Part shown: in pieces, positions 26,883-35,251 of the stretch | Layout of the letters: the number at the start of each line of letters is the position of its first letter | Numbering within the stretch: the stretch's first letter is position 1 | The notes under the pieces: model-generated | The model's input: only the letters and a program-made list of their open reading frames with translations | The model's database searches: none | What the model was told of the DNA's origin: nothing | From: Acidimicrobiia bacterium | GTDB lineage: Bacteria > Actinomycetota > Acidimicrobiia > Spongiisociales > ZC4RG35 | Length of the DNA stretch: 38,984 bases | Direction: 5' to 3' | NCBI GenBank assembly: GCA_015488325.1 | Contig: WFOA01000013.1 | Span: forward strand, 1-38,984 | Program-made: the position numbers and the translations under genes

Positions 26883-27707
26883 ATGGCACGTCCCTCGGTC
26901 CCCGGCCGTACCCGAGTCATCCTGGTCGTCTGGTTCGTGGTCGCCGCCGCCTGCGCCGGCGGGGATCCCTCGTCGGCGGTCCCCGTCCCCGTCACCGTCG
27001 TCGAGGTCATCGACGGTGACAGCCTGGTCGTCCGCACCGCAAACGGGGAGATGGAGGTCCGCCTCGTCGGGGTCAACGCCCCCGAACACGACGAGTGCTT
27101 CGGGCCGCAAGCCCGACGGATCCTCGAGGAGGCGGTGTCGGGTCCGGTCCGCCTCGACCAGGTCGGGACCGATCGGTTCGGACGCACCCTCGCCCGGTTG
27201 ACGGTCGCCGGCGGCGACGTCGGCGACGAGCTGGTCGGCGCCGGTGCCGCCCTCGCCTTGTCCGGGGACGGCGACTACGCCCGCCGTCTGATCGCCTCGG
27301 AACGTGACGCCCGGAAGGCGAGACGGGGGCTGTGGAGTCCGGCCGGTTGCGACGCCTCGGCGCCCCCCATCGCCGATGTCGTCGACATATCCGACATCCG
27401 ACCGGATCCGCCTGGACCCGACGAGGACCGTCTCGAGGACGAGTGGGTGGAGCTCACCGCCCGGGCGTCGGTGGATCTCGGCGGCTGGGTCTTGCGGGAC
27501 GAGTCGTCCCGTCACCGGTTCCGCTTCCCCGACGGTTTCGTGCTCGCCGCAGGTGAGCGTCTCCGAATCGTCTCCGGATGCCGACCGCCCCCGGGTGCGC
27601 TGGCATGGTGCGCCCAAGGCCCTGTGTGGAACAACGACGGCGACTCGGTCCTCCTGGTCGACCGGTGGGGCAGGGTGGTGGCCCACCGTCGCTACGACCC
27701 GGGTTGA
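26883..27707 (+). CDS. Secreted staphylococcal-nuclease-like (SNase) domain fused to a lamin-tail-like (LTD) domain, lipoprotein-like
   Basis: VVAAACAGG lipobox; VIDGDSLVVR...EVRLVGVNAPEHDEC...TDRFGRTLARL (SNase); DEWVELTARASVDLGGWVLRDESSRHRFRFPDGFVLAAGERLRI...WNNDGDSVLLVD (LTD). Confidence 0.88.
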   Translation: MARPSVPGRTRVILVVWFVVAAACAGGDPSSAVPVPVTVVEVIDGDSLVVRTANGEMEVRLVGVNAPEHDECFGPQARRILEEAVSGPVRLDQVGTDRFGRTLARLTVAGGDVGDELVGAGAALALSGDGDYARRLIASERDARKARRGLWSPAGCDASAPPIADVVDISDIRPDPPGPDEDRLEDEWVELTARASVDLGGWVLRDESSRHRFRFPDGFVLAAGERLRIVSGCRPPPGALAWCAQGPVWNNDGDSVLLVDRWGRVVAHRRYDPG

Positions 27708-27753
27708 TCGGGTGCTCTACGCTTGGAGGAGTCGAACGACTGTGAGGTGAGGC

Positions 27754-28188
27754 ATGGGTATCGGTGACACGCTCAAACGCTGGTTCGGTCGCGCCAAGGA
27801 AGAAGCCGCCGAACTCGGCGAGAAAGCCAAACCCCTCGTCGAGAAAGCCAAAGAAGAAGCCGCCGAACTCGGCGAAAAAGCCAAACCCCTCGTCGAGAAA
27901 GCCAAAGAAGAAGCCGCCGAACTCGGCGGAAAAGCCAAACCCCTCGTCGAGAAGGCGAAGGAGAAGGCCGGCGACGCCTTCGAGAAGGTGAAGGACGTCG
28001 CCGAGGAGACGTGGGACAAGGTCGAGGACAAGATCGAAGACCTCAAAGGCGAATCCGCCGACTCCACCGCGGCGACGTCGTCCGGAGACGACGCCGAAGC
28101 CTCCGAGAAGCCGGAACCCCCGGCGACGGAGACACCGGCGGCCGCCGAGTCCACGTCGGGAGACGAGGCGACCGAGCCAGAGTCCTGA
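27754..28188 (+). CDS. LEA-like / coiled-coil Lys-Ala-Glu repeat protein
   Basis: Three 18-aa repeats [18 protein letters not shown], then [30 protein letters not shown] and an acidic, disordered, Thr/Ser/Glu-rich tail. Confidence 0.8.
   Translation: MGIGDTLKRWFGRAKEEAAELGEKAKPLVEKAKEEAAELGEKAKPLVEKAKEEAAELGGKAKPLVEKAKEKAGDAFEKVKDVAEETWDKVEDKIEDLKGESADSTAATSSGDDAEASEKPEPPATETPAAAESTSGDEATEPES
27793..27954 (+). repeat. Three tandem 54-bp in-frame repeats within the LEA-like gene
   Basis: Copies 27793-27846, 27847-27900, 27901-27954: GCCAARGAAGAAGCCGCCGAACTCGGCGRRAAAGCCAAACCCCTCGTCGAGAAR. Confidence 0.97.
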
Positions 28189-28207
28189 ACCGACGTTTCC
28201 GACCGAG

Positions 28208-28243
28208 CGACCTCCGACCGGTATCGTGACCGGTCGGAGGTCG
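28208..28243 (+). promoter_or_regulatory. 15-bp perfect inverted repeat overlapping the Shine-Dalgarno of the aminotransferase gene
   Basis: CGACCTCCGACCGGT-atcgtg-ACCGGTCGGAGGTCG; GGAGG at 28236-28240; ATG at 28247. Confidence 0.85.
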
Positions 28244-28246
28244 CAC

Positions 28247-29437
28247 ATGTCACGAGTCTCACAACGGGTCGGATCGATCCCGCCGTCGGCGACGATGGCG
28301 ATCAGCTCCCGGGCCAAGGCGTTGCGCGCCCAAGGTCGGGACGTCATCGGGTTCGGAGCCGGGGAGCCGGACTTCCCCACCCCCGAGCACATCGTCGAGG
28401 CGGCCGTCGCCGCCTGCCGGGAACCACGCAACCACAGATACACACCGGCGGCGGGACTTCCCGAGCTTCGAGAAGCCGTCGCCGCCGTCACCAAGGCCGG
28501 CTCGGGCGTCGACGTGGAAGCGTCGAACGTGGTGATCACCAACGGCGGCAAACAGGCCGTGTACAACACCTTCGCCGCACTGCTCGACCCCGGAGACGAA
28601 GTCCTCGTCCCCTCCCCCTACTGGGTGACCTACCCCCACGCCATCGCGCTGGCCGGCGGTGTGCCGGTACCGGTCCCCACCGACCGCACCACGGGTTTCC
28701 GGGTCTCCCCGGAGGACCTCGAACGGGCGGTCACCGACCGCACGAAGATGCTCGTCTTCGTGTCCCCTTCCAACCCCACCGGCGCGGTGTATCCCCCCGA
28801 CGAAGTCCGCGAGATCGGCCGCTGGGCCGCAGAGCGTGGCCTCTGGGTGATGACCGACGAGATCTACCAGCATCTGGTCTACGGCACGGCCACCTTCACG
28901 TCGATGCCCGGGGTGAGCCCGGAGCTGGAGGACCGCTGGGTCATCGTCAACGGCGTCGCCAAGAGCTACGCCATGACCGGGTGGCGTGTCGGCTGGCTGG
29001 TAGGCCCCCCCGACGTGGTCGCCGCCGCCACCACCTTGCAGTCCCACTCGACCTCGAACGTCGCCAACGTGTCCCAGCGGGCCGCTCTGGCGGCCCTCAC
29101 CGGCCCCTTCGAACCGGTGGAGCGGATGCGAGCGGCCTTCGACCGCAGACGCCGAACCATGTACGAGATGCTGCGCGACATCCCGGGAGTCGAGATCGTC
29201 GAGCCACAAGGCGCGTTCTACGCCTTCCCCGACGTGTCCGCCCATCTGGGCCGGGAGATCCGGGGGCGCCGGTTCCGCAGCGTCGGCGATCTCGCCGCCT
29301 TCATCCTCGACGAAGTCGAAGTGGCGATCGTCCCGGGAGAGGCCTTCGGGGCCCCCGGGTACGCACGGCTGTCCTACGCCCTCGCCGACGCCGACCTGGT
29401 GCGAGGGGTGGAACGCCTGCAGCGGCTGCTGAGCTGA
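28247..29437 (+). CDS. Pyridoxal phosphate-dependent aminotransferase, class I (aspartate aminotransferase-like)
   Basis: [110 protein letters not shown]. Confidence 0.95.
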   Translation: MSRVSQRVGSIPPSATMAISSRAKALRAQGRDVIGFGAGEPDFPTPEHIVEAAVAACREPRNHRYTPAAGLPELREAVAAVTKAGSGVDVEASNVVITNGGKQAVYNTFAALLDPGDEVLVPSPYWVTYPHAIALAGGVPVPVPTDRTTGFRVSPEDLERAVTDRTKMLVFVSPSNPTGAVYPPDEVREIGRWAAERGLWVMTDEIYQHLVYGTATFTSMPGVSPELEDRWVIVNGVAKSYAMTGWRVGWLVGPPDVVAAATTLQSHSTSNVANVSQRAALAALTGPFEPVERMRAAFDRRRRTMYEMLRDIPGVEIVEPQGAFYAFPDVSAHLGREIRGRRFRSVGDLAAFILDEVEVAIVPGEAFGAPGYARLSYALADADLVRGVERLQRLLS

Positions 29438-29500
29438 CCGCGGATTCGGGCACCGCGGCACCCTCTACACTGCCACCGGACGGGGGGATCGAGACCGACG

Positions 29501-30574
29501 ATGGATGGCGTGAAGGCGATGGTGTTGGTGGAGCCCCGCCGGCTCTCGGCGATGGTGCTTCCCGCACGATCCGTCGAGCGAGGCGGCTGGCTGGCCGTGG
29601 AAGCGACCGGGCTGTCCGGACTGGAGGTCCAGGCCTGGAAGGGGGAACGCCGCGACCTTCGCTACCCCCTCATCCCGGGACAGCACGTGGTCGGGCGCAT
29701 CGCCGACACCTTCGACGACTCGATCCCCTACGAGATCGGCACCCGTGTCGTCGTGGAGCCGGTGATCCGGTGCGGCGAATGCAAGTCGTGCCGTGACGGT
29801 CTGGCATCCTGTACCCGACGGCGCCCGATGAACGTCTACGGCGGGCTCCCGTCCACCGAGCCGCCCGGCCTGTGGGGTGGGCTGGCCGAACGCCTCTACC
29901 TCGACCCCAACGCCCGACTGCACGAAGTCTCCGACGACATCCAGGCCGAAGTCGCCACCTTCGCCCATTCCCTCGCCGCCGGATACACGTGGGCCGTCGA
30001 GATCCCCCGCCTGCAGCCCGGGGAGAACGTGCTCGTTCTCGGGCCCGGCCCCCGCGGGTTGGCCTGTCTGCTCGCGGCTCAGGCCGCCGGTGCCGGATGG
30101 CTGGGGATCAGCGGACTCGACGTCGACGGCGACCGGCTCGACCTGGCCGACCGTCTCGGCGCCCACCTCACCGTGGACGTCACGACCCGGGACCTGGGGA
30201 CGGCGGTGGCGAACAGCCTGGGCACCCGTCCCGACGTGGTGATCGACGTCACCTCCGACGACCCCGAAGCGATCTTCTCCGCCATGGACCTGGTCCGCCC
30301 CGGAGGCCGGGTGGTCCTCGCCTCCACCAAGGGAGGACGCGCCCTCGGCAACTTCTTCTCCGACGTGATCATCTCGAAACAGCTCCACGTCGTCGGCGCC
30401 CTCGGAGCCAGCTCGACCGCCTACGCCTGGGCGACCCGCCAGCTGGAGACCGACCCCCGCATCGACGACATGGTCAGCCACGAGTTCCCCCTCGAGGAGG
30501 CGAACCGCGCCATCCAGGCCACGGCCGGCATGTTGGGACACGACGAGCTGATCTCGGTGGCGGTCACCTTCTGA
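29501..30574 (+). CDS. Medium-chain dehydrogenase/reductase (zinc ADH-like) lacking apparent catalytic zinc ligands
   Basis: Structural zinc loop CGECKSCRDGLASC; Rossmann VLVLGPGPRGLACLLAAQAAG; but GLSG in place of GICG and PGQH in place of PGHE. Confidence 0.85.
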   Translation: MDGVKAMVLVEPRRLSAMVLPARSVERGGWLAVEATGLSGLEVQAWKGERRDLRYPLIPGQHVVGRIADTFDDSIPYEIGTRVVVEPVIRCGECKSCRDGLASCTRRRPMNVYGGLPSTEPPGLWGGLAERLYLDPNARLHEVSDDIQAEVATFAHSLAAGYTWAVEIPRLQPGENVLVLGPGPRGLACLLAAQAAGAGWLGISGLDVDGDRLDLADRLGAHLTVDVTTRDLGTAVANSLGTRPDVVIDVTSDDPEAIFSAMDLVRPGGRVVLASTKGGRALGNFFSDVIISKQLHVVGALGASSTAYAWATRQLETDPRIDDMVSHEFPLEEANRAIQATAGMLGHDELISVAVTF

Positions 30575-30579
30575 CCCGC

Positions 30580-31926
30580 TCACTCGATGGTTTCGGCTTC
30601 GGCACCTTCGAACCGCCACCGGCTGCGGGAAGCCCGAGCGGCGTCGACGTCCAGGAAGGCCAAGACCACCCCGCCCAGCACGAAGAAGACGACGATCGAC
30701 AGGATGGCGGACCGTCCCGAACCGGTCCGGAGGCTCACCCACCCGAACAACAGCGGCCCCCAGATCGCCGAGAACTTGGAGAACACCGAGAAGAACCCGT
30801 AGAACTCGGCGGAGGCCTCCTCGGGGATCATCGACCCGTACAGGCTGCGGCTCAACGCCTGGGTCCCACCGAGGACGAACCCGACGGCGGCGGCGAGGAG
30901 GTAGAAGCCCGTCGACGCCCCGGCCGGCAGGAAATAGGCGCCGACGGCGATCCCCACCCACATGGCGAGGGAGACGAGGATCGCCTGTTTGGTTCCGATC
31001 CGCACCGCCAACGCCCCGAACCCGAGGGACCCGCCGAAGGCGATGAACTGGACGACCAAGAAGCCGATGATGATCGTGGTGGCGTCGAGCTCGAGGGTCT
31101 GGTCGGCGTACGCGCCGCTGATGTTGATCACCGTCTGGACACCGTCGTTGTAGAGGAGGAAGGCGACGACGAAGAGCAGGAGCTGGGGGAAACGAACCAG
31201 CCGAACCGTCGTGCCGAAGGTCCGTCCGAACCCGATCCGCGCATAGGCGACAAGGCGCGACATCCGGCCACCGTCGGGGGACGTTCCCGCCTCCCCCGTC
31301 TCGGGGAGACGGCGCAGCGCGACGACGGAGAATCCGGCCCACCACAGGCCGGCTCCGAAGATCGCCGCCCGCACCGCGGTGTCCTGGCCGATCGGGAGGA
31401 CCCCTCCATCCCCCGATGCCAGGATCACCCCCAACGCGACGAGCAGGTAGAGGCCTCCCCCGATGTACCCGAAGGCGAAGCCCTTGGAGCTGACCCGATC
31501 GATGGTGTCGTCGGTGGAGATCTCAGGGAGGAACCCGTCGTAGAACACGTTCCCCGCCACGAACCCGATCTGGGTGAGGAGGAACAGGAGGAGGAACGGC
31601 ACGACCCCGCCGGCGGGCACGAACGGCATGAGCAGGGTCACCGCCGCCCCGAAGAGGGCGAACCCCCGGAGGAACCGCCGCTTGGCGGCCGAGTAGTCGG
31701 CCACCGCACCCAACACCGGCATCGCCAGGAACAGGATGAACGTCCCCACGGACACGAGGAACGCCCACAACGCCTCGGCCGACATCCCCAGGAAACCTTC
31801 GGGGGGAACGATCTCCCGGGTGAAGAACGCAGCGACGATCGCCCCGGTGGTCGTGGCGTAGGCCGAGTTGGCCCAGTCGTACATCGCCCACCCGAAGATG
31901 GTGCGCGGGTCGTTCTTCGGGGCCAC
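30580..31926 (-). CDS. MFS transporter, UMF1/Atg22 family (paralog 2)
   Basis: MAPKNDPRTIFGWAMYDWANSAYATT...FYDGFLPEISTDDTIDRVSSKGFAFGYIGGGLYLL...QALSRSLYGSMIPEEASAEFYGFFSVFSKFSAIWGP. Confidence 0.9.
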   Translation of the reverse strand: MAPKNDPRTIFGWAMYDWANSAYATTTGAIVAAFFTREIVPPEGFLGMSAEALWAFLVSVGTFILFLAMPVLGAVADYSAAKRRFLRGFALFGAAVTLLMPFVPAGGVVPFLLLFLLTQIGFVAGNVFYDGFLPEISTDDTIDRVSSKGFAFGYIGGGLYLLVALGVILASGDGGVLPIGQDTAVRAAIFGAGLWWAGFSVVALRRLPETGEAGTSPDGGRMSRLVAYARIGFGRTFGTTVRLVRFPQLLLFVVAFLLYNDGVQTVINISGAYADQTLELDATTIIIGFLVVQFIAFGGSLGFGALAVRIGTKQAILVSLAMWVGIAVGAYFLPAGASTGFYLLAAAVGFVLGGTQALSRSLYGSMIPEEASAEFYGFFSVFSKFSAIWGPLLFGWVSLRTGSGRSAILSIVVFFVLGGVVLAFLDVDAARASRSRWRFEGAEAETIE

Positions 31927-31929
31927 GGC

Positions 31930-32907
31930 TCAGTCGATGTACTGTTCGGGCCGCGGCAGGATGAAACGTTCCTCGACGGCGTAGGGGACCGGCAGGTCAC
32001 GGACCTCCGGGTTGTTGGCGGCGAGACGCCGACCGATCTCGGCGAACCAGGTGTCGTTCGGCACCACCCACGGCCACCGTCGCAGACCCACCCGTGCGCC
32101 GACGATGCCGCCGACGAGGGCGCCCACGACGCTGCCACCGTAGACGCCGCCGGCCTCGATCGCCTTGATCGGGTCGACGGTCATCGGTGCCGCCACGGTG
32201 AGACCGAAATAGACGCCGTCGGTTCCCTCCACCTTTCCGTCAGGCGCGAACCGCTCCACCTTGTCGGCGATCGGCAGCTCCACGATCTCGGCGAGCTCCC
32301 GTAGCCGGCCGGGGATGCCACGAGCCTGGTCGACGGCGCCGAACCGGTACCGTTCCTCGTCGATGCGGGCGAGGGCCCATTCGGCGGTCTCGGCACCGGC
32401 GAACAGCAGATCCCGGCCGCCCTGCGCGAAACACGCTGCCGCCACCGCCGCGGCGGCGGCAGCGGCCAGCACCACGGTGGAGGCGTCCAGATGGGTCATC
32501 CGCGCCACCTCGACGGCTGCCACCACCAGGTCTTCGGGTTTGCGCCGGAGCCACACCGCCAGCGGCGCCACCCGGGATGCGGGTTCCGCCGACGGCTCCG
32601 TCCAGGCGGCCGCTTCGCCCTCCTTCGCCGAGTCGAGCCACGAGCGCAGCTCTTCGGAGACACCCCGCAGCGTCGGTACGTCCCCTTCGAGGTGCCCGTC
32701 CATCTCCAGGAACTCGTGCTCCAGCGCCGAACGGTCGACCTCACCTCGAACCATGATGTGGTAGGCGACGACGGTGGCGCACTGGGTGACCGCCGAGTAT
32801 CCCGTGGGGTCGGCGCCGCCGGCGACGTCCCCAGCCACGGCGGCCAGCATCGAGCCCTCGCCTTCCCCGAGGGGCAACGAAAAGAGCGGTTCGTTGGGAT
32901 CGGTCAT
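31930..32907 (-). CDS. ADP-ribosylglycohydrolase-fold protein, apparently without canonical metal-binding Asp motifs
   Basis: GSMLAAVAGDVAGGADPTGYSAVTQCATVVAYHI; SRVAPLAVWLRRKPEDLVVAAVEVARMTHLDASTVVLAAAAAAAVAA; EAGGVYGGSVVGALVGGIVGARVGLRRWP; C-terminal PEVRDLPVPY. Confidence 0.75.
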   Translation of the reverse strand: MTDPNEPLFSLPLGEGEGSMLAAVAGDVAGGADPTGYSAVTQCATVVAYHIMVRGEVDRSALEHEFLEMDGHLEGDVPTLRGVSEELRSWLDSAKEGEAAAWTEPSAEPASRVAPLAVWLRRKPEDLVVAAVEVARMTHLDASTVVLAAAAAAAVAAACFAQGGRDLLFAGAETAEWALARIDEERYRFGAVDQARGIPGRLRELAEIVELPIADKVERFAPDGKVEGTDGVYFGLTVAAPMTVDPIKAIEAGGVYGGSVVGALVGGIVGARVGLRRWPWVVPNDTWFAEIGRRLAANNPEVRDLPVPYAVEERFILPRPEQYID

Positions 32908-32952
32908 CGTCGAACGCGGTTGACGGACGGCACCACGGTAGCCTGCGCCGCC

Positions 32953-33888
32953 ATGGATCGTCTTCTTCTCGTCGCCAATCCGGCGGCTTCGGGGTTCACC
33001 GGGGGGCTCCACCGGACCATCTGCCGGATCCTGTCCCGCCGCTGGGAGGTCCACCCGGCATGGCCGCAGTCGGCGGACCATGCCCGGGCGTTGACGGCCG
33101 AAGCGGTCCAGGCGGGTTGCCCCCTGGTGGTGGCGACCGGTGGTGACGGGATCGTCCACCACGTGGCGCAGGCCGTGGCCGGCACCGAGACGGTGCTGGG
33201 GATCATCCCCGTCGGCACCACGAACGTCTACGCCCGTCTCGCCGGCCTCCCCCGCCGACCGTCCGCCGCCGCCAAGATGCTGGCGTCGGGCTACGACGTC
33301 TCGCCGACCCCCGTGGTCTGGGTGACGGCGGAGAGCGGCGACGGGAACGCGGCCCGTTGGGTGACCCTGTTCGCCCTCGGCGTCGGCCACGACGCCGAGA
33401 TCGTGCGGCGAGCCGAAGCAGAGCCGTACCGAAAATACCGGTTCGGTTCGCTCCACTACGCCCGGACGGCGGTGGCGACGGTGTGGTCGGAGCTGCGACG
33501 GGTGCCCCTGCGGCTGCATCTGGAAGGCGACGGCGTCGAGACCGACACGGCGGGACTGATGGTCCAGTTCCACGACACCTACACCTTCTTCGGGCGTGCC
33601 CCTCTGCGGCTGGGCCCACGCGGAGGACCTCCGATGACGGTGCTGGCGATCGACGCGCTCCGCCTGCGCCGAACCCCCGTGATCCTTCGCCGCATCCTGG
33701 CCGGTGACGGGATGCAGGGGGTGAAGGGGATTCGGGTGTGGTCCGGGGTCAGGCGTCTCACCGTCCGGGCCGAAGATCCCGTCCTCACCCAGGCCGACGG
33801 TGAGCTGCGCGCAGCGTGGCGAAAGCTGGAGCTCAGATACGTACCGGACGGTCTGGCGGTGGCGACCCCGCCGTCTCCGACCGGGTGA
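32953..33888 (+). CDS. Diacylglycerol kinase-family (YegS/BmrU-type) lipid kinase
   Basis: LLLVANPAASGFTGGLHRTI, VVATGGDGIVHHVAQAV, LGIIPVGTTNVYARLAGLP. Confidence 0.88.
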   Translation: MDRLLLVANPAASGFTGGLHRTICRILSRRWEVHPAWPQSADHARALTAEAVQAGCPLVVATGGDGIVHHVAQAVAGTETVLGIIPVGTTNVYARLAGLPRRPSAAAKMLASGYDVSPTPVVWVTAESGDGNAARWVTLFALGVGHDAEIVRRAEAEPYRKYRFGSLHYARTAVATVWSELRRVPLRLHLEGDGVETDTAGLMVQFHDTYTFFGRAPLRLGPRGGPPMTVLAIDALRLRRTPVILRRILAGDGMQGVKGIRVWSGVRRLTVRAEDPVLTQADGELRAAWRKLELRYVPDGLAVATPPSPTG

Positions 33889-35251
33889 GGACCAGTTCGA
33901 ACTCGGTGAACGCGGCCAGGGCGGAGCCACGGCGGCGCAGCACGTCCCTCACCCGGCGACCGATCTCCTGGTCGAGTCGCCGTCGGAGCCGTGCCTCGAC
34001 CTCCGCCCGTCGTTCCTCCATGCGGTCGCGGATCCGTCGGCGATCCCAGGATCGGACCACCGGGCCGACCACCCACACCCCCACGACGGCGACGGCGCCG
34101 ACGACCGCCCATCCGACACCTCCGCCGACTCCGAGACCGACGGCGAGGGCCGCCGAGGCGACGACGACCCGCAGCCACCGTGTCACCGTCGCCGCCTTCG
34201 ACGGGATCGGTGCGACCCCGACCTCGGCCACGCAGCGCCGGACCTCGGCGGCCACGTCCACCGCCGCGAGTTCTTCACCGGCCTCGCCGCCCACCTCCCC
34301 CGCCACCGCGGCGACCAACTCCTGGATCTCCTCGACGCCCCTCCACCAGTCGCCGACCCTCCCGGGGTCGAGACACGCGGTGGCGAGATGTTCGGCCGCG
34401 TCCGCCAAGGTCCCTTGCCAGCGGTGCCCGAACCCCGTCCCTCTGTCCGCTCCGGCGGCAGCCGCCAGCGCTCGGGCGGACCGTCGGAGCACCGTGGTGG
34501 CATGCCGCCACACCAGCGTCTTGGCCTCCCATCGTGTCTCCAGCTCGGCGACGAGGGTGTCGATCCCTTCGGGGTCGCCGAGCTCGGGGTCGGCGGCGGT
34601 GAGGACGATCGGCGGCTCGACGAACCCGGCCACCCGAAGCGAAGCCCGCAAGTCGGCGGCCACCGCCTCCACCTCGTCGGTGGTGAGCCGGTCGACCTGG
34701 TTGAGGACGAACACGAACCGGTGCTGGTCCCCGACGAGGGACGCCAGATAGTCGAGGTGGATTCGGGCGTCCTGGTACTTCTCCGGATCGAAGACCCAGA
34801 CCACGGCGTCGATCCGTGACAGCAGTGCGTCGACCTGGAGGGCGTGCTCGGTGACGAAGGAATCCAGGTCGGGGAGGTCCACCACCGTGAGCCATCCTCG
34901 GTGGCCCTCGCCGACGCGGTCGGTGATCCCCAGATCGTCGAGCAGTCGTACGATGCCGGGCTCGGGATCGGCCGGCAGCCAGGCAACGGGGCGTTCGGTG
35001 GTGGGTCGTCGGGGCGAGACGGGTGCGACCTCCCGACCGGCGATGGCGTTCAGCAGGCTGGTCTTGCCCGATCCCGTGCCTCCCGCCAAGGCGACCACCA
35101 GCGAATCGCCCAGGTAGCCGAGCCTCCGTCGAACGTCCCGTCCGATCGCGGCGGCCTCCTCCACCGTCCCGGGAGGGGCGACGTCACGACAGAGGGCGAC
35201 CAGCCGGTCGTAGGCGTCGAGGATCGCCAACGCGTCAGACGGAGCCGGCAC
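33833..35251 (-). CDS. Dynamin/Era-like GTPase with C-terminal TM hairpin (second of a tandem pair)
   Basis: SLVVALAGGTGSGKTSLLNAIAG (G1), VVDLPDLDSF (G3), FVLNQVDRL (G4-like), TM segment VVVASAALAVGLGVGGGVGWAVVGAVAVVGVWVVGPVV. GTG start at 35251 overlaps the upstream stop. Confidence 0.8.
   Translation of the reverse strand: MPAPSDALAILDAYDRLVALCRDVAPPGTVEEAAAIGRDVRRRLGYLGDSLVVALAGGTGSGKTSLLNAIAGREVAPVSPRRPTTERPVAWLPADPEPGIVRLLDDLGITDRVGEGHRGWLTVVDLPDLDSFVTEHALQVDALLSRIDAVVWVFDPEKYQDARIHLDYLASLVGDQHRFVFVLNQVDRLTTDEVEAVAADLRASLRVAGFVEPPIVLTAADPELGDPEGIDTLVAELETRWEAKTLVWRHATTVLRRSARALAAAAGADRGTGFGHRWQGTLADAAEHLATACLDPGRVGDWWRGVEEIQELVAAVAGEVGGEAGEELAAVDVAAEVRRCVAEVGVAPIPSKAATVTRWLRVVVASAALAVGLGVGGGVGWAVVGAVAVVGVWVVGPVVRSWDRRRIRDRMEERRAEVEARLRRRLDQEIGRRVRDVLRRRGSALAAFTEFELVLTRSETAGSPPPDRPVRI

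Noticed and set aside
24930-27686. 918-aa - strand ORF
   Set aside because: Antisense to four well-supported genes (MFS, LapA, oxidoreductase, SNase); composition typical of GC-driven spurious ORFs.
29872-32304. 810-aa + strand ORF
   Set aside because: Overlaps the MDR gene out of frame and runs antisense to the MFS and ARH genes; Arg/Pro/Glu-rich without domain-like sequence.
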